A stretch of 42,567 nucleotides of DNA, from IMG/VR virus record IMGVR_UViG_3300034072_002197, positions 1 to 42,567 of that record. One strand, given 5' to 3'. The position numbers were made by a program, and so were the translations under genes. Numbering within the stretch: position 1 is the stretch's first letter; every line of letters starts with the position of its first letter. Below are positions 38,273-42,567 of the stretch, one piece after another. The notes beneath the pieces were generated by a model. The model did not search any database. It was not told the DNA's origin and saw only the letters and a program-made list of their open reading frames with translations. The DNA comes from a virus.

Positions 38273-40132
38273 ATGGTTTCCGTACGCTTCGGTAAATCGC
38301 CGATCGTCCTGAATGTTGGCGAGAATACGGGTGAAGCGCGCCGGGCTCGCGCTGCGGCTGAAACCGCAGCAAGCTCTGCGGCCGCGTCAGCAGCAGTTGC
38401 CGAGGCGGCTGTGGGTCCGACCTATGCCAGCACTGCAGCGGGTCTCGCCGCCACCACCAGCGGTCAGAATTTCGCTGTCGACAATGGCAACAGCACCGTC
38501 ACCATCTACCGAAACAACGCAGGTTCTGCGGTAGCCCAGCGCACTCTTGCGACTGTGGCCTACTTCTCTGGCACAGCCGGTGCGTCACGCGTCGGCGTGG
38601 CTGGTGGCGGCACGGTCGAATCCGAACTGGTCGCGCGGCCCAAATCGACCGATCTTTCGGGAACGGGTGGCGCTGCACTGATCGGCAAGGCTGACGGCGG
38701 CACGGTCCAAGATCATCTGACCGCATGGGGCACGCGCACGGTGGGCGCTGCACCAGCGGGGACCAGCACGCCCGCGCAAGTCTACCCGACCTTCAGCGCG
38801 CATTCGGGTGGCACGACCGACTTCCGTGCGACCTTGTTCGGCGCGATGCTTACCGGGGGCAGTGACTGCAGCCTGGTCGCGCTGATGAACGGGCAAAGCG
38901 AGGCGCGGCATACGTCGAGCACGCTGACGTTCCAGTACGGTATTACGGGCTTCAATCGCTTGGGTCGACTTGGTTCGACCACTGGCAACATCACGACTTC
39001 CCGCGGGGTGGAGTGGCACATTGCCAACGAGGGCAGCGGCACCATCGGTGTAGCCTTCGACTTCTATGCGCAAGACGTCGATTTGCTGGATGGCTCCGGC
39101 ACGATCGGCACGATGGTCGGGTTTAAGTGCGGCAACCAAGGCCATGCATCCCGCGTGACCACGGCAGCGATCGGTTTCGACTGCGGTAACATGACGCAGG
39201 GCGCACCGCTGACCGTTGCGTACCGCTCGGAAATGACCAGTGGGACCGGCAAATGGGCGTTCCTCGGGGCAGGTAGCGCTCCAAGCTCCTTCGCGGGCCC
39301 GGTGCGCATCGGCGATAACACCGTTCCGACGCGCACCTTTGAGATGTTCCAATCCGATGTATGGCAGCGGTTTGTGAATGCATCGCGCAGCTGGATCGTC
39401 GGCCTCGGCTCCTCGAGCGACTTTCAGGTCTATGACGACACCGGTTCGACGACGCGGTTGCGCATTGCTTCCTCTGACGGATCCTTGCGGCCGGGTGCTG
39501 ACAACACGCAGACAAATGGCGCCGCCGGCGTGCGCTGGTCACAGCTTCATGCGGCCACCAATGTGATTGCGACGTCCGACGAACGGGAGAAAACGTTTCG
39601 AGCCGACGGGGCGCTTACTGTCGCAGAGTTGACAGCCGCGCGCCGTATCATTGACGAACTCGGCTTCTACCAGTGGAACTATGCCATCGACAGCAAGGGT
39701 GTGGATGGCGCCCGTTGGCATTTCGGCCCACGCGCACAGGCCGTCGCGCGGATCTTGGTCGAAGAAGGGCTTGAAGAACCGTTCGACTCTGACGTTCCCG
39801 GAGACGTCTACCTCGAGGAACCGCCGAGCTTCCGCACGGCGTTCATCTGCTTTGATACTTGGCCTGCTGAATACGAAGATGAGTACGAGACGGTGGAAGT
39901 GGAAAACACCGTACCCGTCGTGCGGCAATCCAAAAGCATTCTGAACGCTGACGGGACGCCCTTCGAAACCATAGGGGAACAGACCGAGCTGGCGCTCGAG
40001 CAACGTGCGACGGGCACGCAGCGGCTTGTTCTGGCTGCCGGCAATCGCTTCGGGTTGCGAGTTGAGCAGCTCTCCCTCTTCCTGATCGCAGCGCAAGAGC
40101 AACGCCTAGCCGCACTGGAGGCCGCACTGTGA
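38273..40132 (+). CDS. Tail fibre with C-terminal S74 self-cleaving chaperone
   Basis: 619 aa. N-terminal Ala-rich coil (RRARAAAETAASSAAASAAV), then repeated beta segments. The C-terminal region starts NVIATSDEREKTFRADGAL, the conserved S-D-x-R-x-K signature of the S74 intramolecular chaperone, followed by GFYQWNYAID and HFGPRAQAVARIL. Such domains trimerise the fibre and then cut themselves off at the Ser. The segment after the chaperone is acidic with a final coiled coil (AAQEQRLAALEAAL). Role: host receptor binding. Confidence 0.85.
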   Translation: MVSVRFGKSPIVLNVGENTGEARRARAAAETAASSAAASAAVAEAAVGPTYASTAAGLAATTSGQNFAVDNGNSTVTIYRNNAGSAVAQRTLATVAYFSGTAGASRVGVAGGGTVESELVARPKSTDLSGTGGAALIGKADGGTVQDHLTAWGTRTVGAAPAGTSTPAQVYPTFSAHSGGTTDFRATLFGAMLTGGSDCSLVALMNGQSEARHTSSTLTFQYGITGFNRLGRLGSTTGNITTSRGVEWHIANEGSGTIGVAFDFYAQDVDLLDGSGTIGTMVGFKCGNQGHASRVTTAAIGFDCGNMTQGAPLTVAYRSEMTSGTGKWAFLGAGSAPSSFAGPVRIGDNTVPTRTFEMFQSDVWQRFVNASRSWIVGLGSSSDFQVYDDTGSTTRLRIASSDGSLRPGADNTQTNGAAGVRWSQLHAATNVIATSDEREKTFRADGALTVAELTAARRIIDELGFYQWNYAIDSKGVDGARWHFGPRAQAVARILVEEGLEEPFDSDVPGDVYLEEPPSFRTAFICFDTWPAEYEDEYETVEVENTVPVVRQSKSILNADGTPFETIGEQTELALEQRATGTQRLVLAAGNRFGLRVEQLSLFLIAAQEQRLAALEAAL

Positions 40133-40413
40133 CGTGGGGCCACATCATCGCAGCGCTGGCATCACAAGCGCTGATCGGCGTGACAACCGGAAACTGGTGG
40201 GCCGGCGCATGCTTCGGCGCAGCGTTCTTCGTCGGCCGCGAGATCACGCAGGCCGAATACCGCTGGATTGAAAACTTCGGCCAAGGCCGCCGCGCCAACA
40301 TGCCGTGGTGGGGGCCGTTCGATCGGCGGGTGTGGACCAAGGCTGATCAGTGGCTGGATTGGATCGGGCCGGTGCTGGCGGTCATTGGCGTGGGGGTCGC
40401 GTTCGGTGGCTGA
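40129..40413 (+). CDS. Small membrane-associated protein of the lysis region
   Basis: 94 aa from GTG 40129 (GTGA overlap). Hydrophobic at both ends (ALASQALIGVTTGNWWAGAC and IGPVLAVIGVGVAFGG) with an amphipathic RANMPWWGPFDRRVW between. This build recurs in proteobacterial prophages before endolysin genes. It could be a holin or antiholin partner. Confidence 0.62.
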   Translation: MTWGHIIAALASQALIGVTTGNWWAGACFGAAFFVGREITQAEYRWIENFGQGRRANMPWWGPFDRRVWTKADQWLDWIGPVLAVIGVGVAFGG

Positions 40414-40795
40414 CGGCAACTCCCTCATGGAGGTTGCCGCCTCTGCCACAGGCGTAGGGGTCAGCGGCGGTGCTGGCTTCTTCGCGCTCAAATGGTTGGT
40501 CGAGTACTTCGGGGGACGAATGGACAAGCGTGCGGCGGCCTTGGATGCAGGGACGCAGCGGCTCATGGAGCGGCTAGAGGCCCGCGTCGACGAACTCACC
40601 AAGCGGGTGACAACTGTCGAGAAAGAGCTGGCTGATTGCCAGAGCAAGCATGCCGAGAGCGAGGCCAAAGCGGCGCGCTTGGAGGCGCTCATCGGTCTGA
40701 CAACTCCAGGCATGCGGGCTGCATTCCCGCTCGATGCGACCATGCCGAACGACCTCGCAATCATGGCTGCGAAACTGGAAGGAGGCGCGAAGTGA
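40406..40795 (+). CDS. Membrane-anchored coiled-coil protein of the lysis region
   Basis: 129 aa from GTG 40406, overlapping the previous gene by 8 bp. The N-terminal hydrophobic stretch (VGVSGGAGFFALKWLVEYFG) is followed by a coiled coil (RLMERLEARVDELTKRVTTV ... LADCQSKHAESEAKAARLE). Function unknown; the neighbours suggest lysis control. Confidence 0.6.
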   Translation: MADGNSLMEVAASATGVGVSGGAGFFALKWLVEYFGGRMDKRAAALDAGTQRLMERLEARVDELTKRVTTVEKELADCQSKHAESEAKAARLEALIGLTTPGMRAAFPLDATMPNDLAIMAAKLEGGAK

Positions 40796-41211
40796 CGCCC
40801 ATCAAATACCTGACCATCCACTGCGCCGCGACCCCCGAAGGCCGTGATGTCAAAGCGGCGACAATCACGCAGTGGGACAAGGATAAGTTCGGCCAGACCT
40901 CCTACCACTGGGTCATCGAACTCGATGGTTCCATGCATCGCACGTTACAGGACACGCAGCGTGGCGCGCACGTTGGGGGCAACAACACCGGCAATATCGG
41001 CATCTGCTATATCGGTGGTGTCGACAAGGCGATGAAGCCCAAGGACACGCGCACCAGCGCCCAGAAGACATCGCTGCGCACCCTGATCCGCACATACCAG
41101 GAGCGCTACCCCGGCATCGTGATCCGTGGCCACCGCGACTGGCCCAAGGTGCAGAAGGCGTGCCCGTCGTTCGATGTGGCCGCATGGATCAAGGAAGGGA
41201 TGCCGGTATGA
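40792..41211 (+). CDS. N-acetylmuramoyl-L-alanine amidase endolysin
   Basis: 139 aa from GTG 40792 (GTGA overlap). T7-lysozyme/PGRP-type amidase with zinc ligands H in YLTIHCAATPEG, H in IRGHRDWPK and C in QKACPSFDVA; the preceding K corresponds to the catalytic Lys of T7 lysozyme. SSYHWVIE-like and GGNNTGNIGICYIGG segments are typical. It cleaves the amide between muramic acid and L-alanine. No signal sequence, so release depends on a holin. Confidence 0.93.
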   Translation: MTPIKYLTIHCAATPEGRDVKAATITQWDKDKFGQTSYHWVIELDGSMHRTLQDTQRGAHVGGNNTGNIGICYIGGVDKAMKPKDTRTSAQKTSLRTLIRTYQERYPGIVIRGHRDWPKVQKACPSFDVAAWIKEGMPV

Positions 41212-41459
41212 TGATCGAGGACTGGGCCGAAAAGGTCTGGAAGCTCTGGAGCGTCCGCCTCGCCGCACTGGCGGGCATCGTGGCTGGGTATTTCGCCGCC
41301 TATCCCGGTGATGTGCAGAAGCTCGTTGGCATGGTGCCTGAGGCTTACCGCCCTCTCGCTTCCTTGCTTATCGGGGTTTTCGTCTTCGCAACGGCTACGA
41401 CTTCGCGCCTGGTCAAGCAAGGGACACCACCTTGTCCGCCGGAGGATGGTGAGAAATGA
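41208..41459 (+). CDS. Putative holin
   Basis: 83 aa from ATG 41208 (overlapping the amidase stop). Two hydrophobic stretches (RLAALAGIVAGYFAAY and ASLLIGVFVFATATT) with a charged N-terminus and a short polar tail. Position between endolysin and spanins strongly suggests the holin that opens the inner membrane. Confidence 0.72.
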   Translation: MMIEDWAEKVWKLWSVRLAALAGIVAGYFAAYPGDVQKLVGMVPEAYRPLASLLIGVFVFATATTSRLVKQGTPPCPPEDGEK

Positions 41460-41755
41460 CCCTCCCCTACCGCCTCCTCGCCGCCGCGTTGGCCGTCCTC
41501 GCCCTCTACGGCGCCTATCGCTGGCATGTGGCCGCCCAAGTCGAAAAGGCCCGCGCAGAAGACGCCGCAGAGGCCGCTCGCATGGATCAGGTCGCCGACG
41601 ATGTAGCCGGCCAGATTGCCGCCACCGAAGCCGCCAGAATTGAACAGGAGAACGCAGATGCACGCGAAGCTGCTGCTCGTAGCGACGATCCCCTTGCTGA
41701 TGGGCTTAGGAGCCTGCGGACAGGAAAGAGTGGCGCTCACAAAGCCACCGACTGA
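41456..41755 (+). CDS. Rz-like inner-membrane spanin
   Basis: 99 aa, ATGA overlap with the holin candidate. N-terminal transmembrane segment (YRLLAAALAVLALYGAYRW) and then a long Ala/Glu/Arg coiled coil in the periplasm, the normal form of an i-spanin. The Rz1-like gene starts inside it in another frame. Confidence 0.78.
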   Translation: MTLPYRLLAAALAVLALYGAYRWHVAAQVEKARAEDAAEAARMDQVADDVAGQIAATEAARIEQENADAREAAARSDDPLADGLRSLRTGKSGAHKATD

Positions 41756-41927
41756 CCTCCTGACCTGTGCCGACGAGCCTGTCGCGCCGGACCTTCCGGG
41801 GCGTGATGCCCAAGCCGCACGCGACCTGCTTGTCTTCAACTACATCCTCTCGCTGCGTCAGGCGTGGGGCGACTGTTCCGCCAAGGTGGCCGGGGTGGCT
41901 GCTTGGTCTGAGAAGGTATCGCAATGA
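41658..41927 (+). CDS. Rz1-like outer-membrane lipoprotein spanin
   Basis: 89 aa from ATG 41658, AGGAG 7 nt upstream, overlapping the Rz-like gene by 98 bp in a different frame. Lipoprotein signal with lipobox LGAC (C20 lipidated): MHAKLLLVATIPLLMGLGAC. A Pro-containing mature part follows. Together with Rz it should fuse inner and outer membranes at lysis. Confidence 0.8.
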   Translation: MHAKLLLVATIPLLMGLGACGQERVALTKPPTDLLTCADEPVAPDLPGRDAQAARDLLVFNYILSLRQAWGDCSAKVAGVAAWSEKVSQ

Positions 41928-42265
41928 CCACAACCTTCACCTTCAATCGCGGCGAACCGATCCGTGTCGATCTGGTCGATGTCGACGGCGCCTATACCGG
42001 TGCTACCGTCACGATGAAGATCAAGGAGGCGGACGCGAACAAGCCGCCGCCGAAAAGTGCTGCCACCAAGGTCGTGCCTGTAGTGACATACGTAGCCGCC
42101 GATGGGGCTGAACCGGCGTACTGGAAGGCAGAGGTCGCAGGCTCGATCACGGCGGACTGGAAAGCTGGGGTCTATGTGATGGATGCCATGATCTCGGTTT
42201 CCGGCACTGTTACCGAAGTCACCGAATACGCCCTGATCCGGCTCTCGGAAACGGTGACGCCGTGA
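41924..42265 (+). CDS. Hypothetical structural-type protein after the lysis genes
   Basis: 113 aa, ATGA overlap. Beta-rich (TFTFNRGEPIRVDLVDVDGA, YTGATVTMKI; WKAGVYVMDAMISVSG), reminiscent of immunoglobulin-like or baseplate small domains. Role unknown. Confidence 0.6.
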   Translation: MTTTFTFNRGEPIRVDLVDVDGAYTGATVTMKIKEADANKPPPKSAATKVVPVVTYVAADGAEPAYWKAEVAGSITADWKAGVYVMDAMISVSGTVTEVTEYALIRLSETVTP

Positions 42266-42567
42266 CCGCTGCTGTCCTGATGTGGCGCCAGCAAGAGCGT
42301 CTCGGCGAACTGGCCTGGCGGGGTCCGGATCGCTCCGTGATGCTCATGGCGGCTCGGGGGCAGACCGGGGCTATAGCGGCGGTGTTTGGCGCGCCGTATC
42401 CGCTGACCGGCGAGGCAATTGCAGATGCAGGCGGCGCGCTGGAAACCGACCTCGCCAAGCGCGCGGAAAGCTACGTGCAGGCCAGCTCCCCTGAGACCGA
42501 TGCGCCGGCACTGTGGTTCGACACTTCGAACCCGTCCTTCCTGACCATCAAGATCCAGCGAGGCTGA
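42262..42567 (+). CDS. Hypothetical protein at the window edge
   Basis: 101 aa from GTG 42262 (GTGA overlap), ending exactly at the window edge. VLMWRQQERLGELAWRGPDR and a C-terminal ETDAPALWFDTSNPSFLTIK segment suggest a small structural or fibre-associated protein. No domain recognised. Confidence 0.58.
   Translation: MTAAVLMWRQQERLGELAWRGPDRSVMLMAARGQTGAIAAVFGAPYPLTGEAIADAGGALETDLAKRAESYVQASSPETDAPALWFDTSNPSFLTIKIQRG

Noticed and set aside
1-42567. Two complete prophages side by side
   Set aside because: There is only one terminase pair, portal, connector set, tube gene and lysis cassette. The second set of genes is partial and lies within the first prophage.
1-42567. tRNA genes, restriction-modification, toxin-antitoxin or other defence cassettes
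   Set aside because: I looked for cloverleaf sequences and for recognisable families in the early operon and the element and saw none I could support.

Overview
The window is a temperate tailed-phage genome (siphovirus, HK97-type head) carried as a prophage. The GC-rich sequence and the families present (P4-type integrase with AlpA, S24 repressor, NusG-like antiterminator, HK97-type terminase, portal and protease, a GTA-like tail module) point to an alphaproteobacterium, most likely a sphingomonad. The host assignment is inference from gene style, not from a marker gene.

Layout of the main prophage. A P4-type integrase (85-1410) converges on a leftward early operon of twelve small, mostly start/stop-overlapping genes (7295 down to 1407). 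This operon includes an AlpA-like regulator and a DUF551-like protein. A lambda-like switch follows: leftward operators (7381-7462), an S24 CI-type repressor (7460-8071), rightward operators (8096-8176) and a Cro-like gene (8189-8389). Rightward genes encode a CHC2/Toprim primase, a DUF3987 protein, a NusG/KOW antiterminator in the position of lambda Q, an HNH endonuclease, a probable cos region (12969-13055), small and large terminase, portal, prohead protease and major capsid protein (MCP1). The late genes resume at 28018 with head-tail connectors, tail proteins, a frameshifted tail chaperone (GGGAAAC), tape measure (TMP2), tail tip, an S74-chaperone tail fibre and a lysis cassette (amidase, holin candidate, Rz, Rz1).

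The unusual part is 18428-28017. MCP1 is interrupted near its 3' end. Its missing last 29 codons lie 9.6 kb downstream at 28027-28116, directly after a second tyrosine integrase. The two junctions share CTTTACAC (AGAAYCTTTACAC with one mismatch), and removing 9590 bp rejoins the capsid gene in frame. The inserted element has its own rho-independent terminator at the left junction, palindromic arm-type sites at both ends, an excisionase-like HTH protein, a replication-type HTH protein followed by iterons, and a near-copy of the main phage's cos region (49/53 identical over 13003-13055). It also has its own prohead protease and major capsid protein (MCP2), and a tape measure (TMP1) almost identical to TMP2 at both ends. 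It has no terminase, portal, connectors or lysis genes.

The most economical reading is a phage satellite, or a phage-derived deletion element behaving as one. It sits in its helper's capsid gene, truncates that capsid protein while integrated, supplies a replacement capsid and tape measure, and carries the helper's packaging signal. Helper and element also share seven-copy TGTCGCA/TGCGACA arrays with nearly the same spacing, which suggests common control. A decayed second prophage of the same family is the main alternative.
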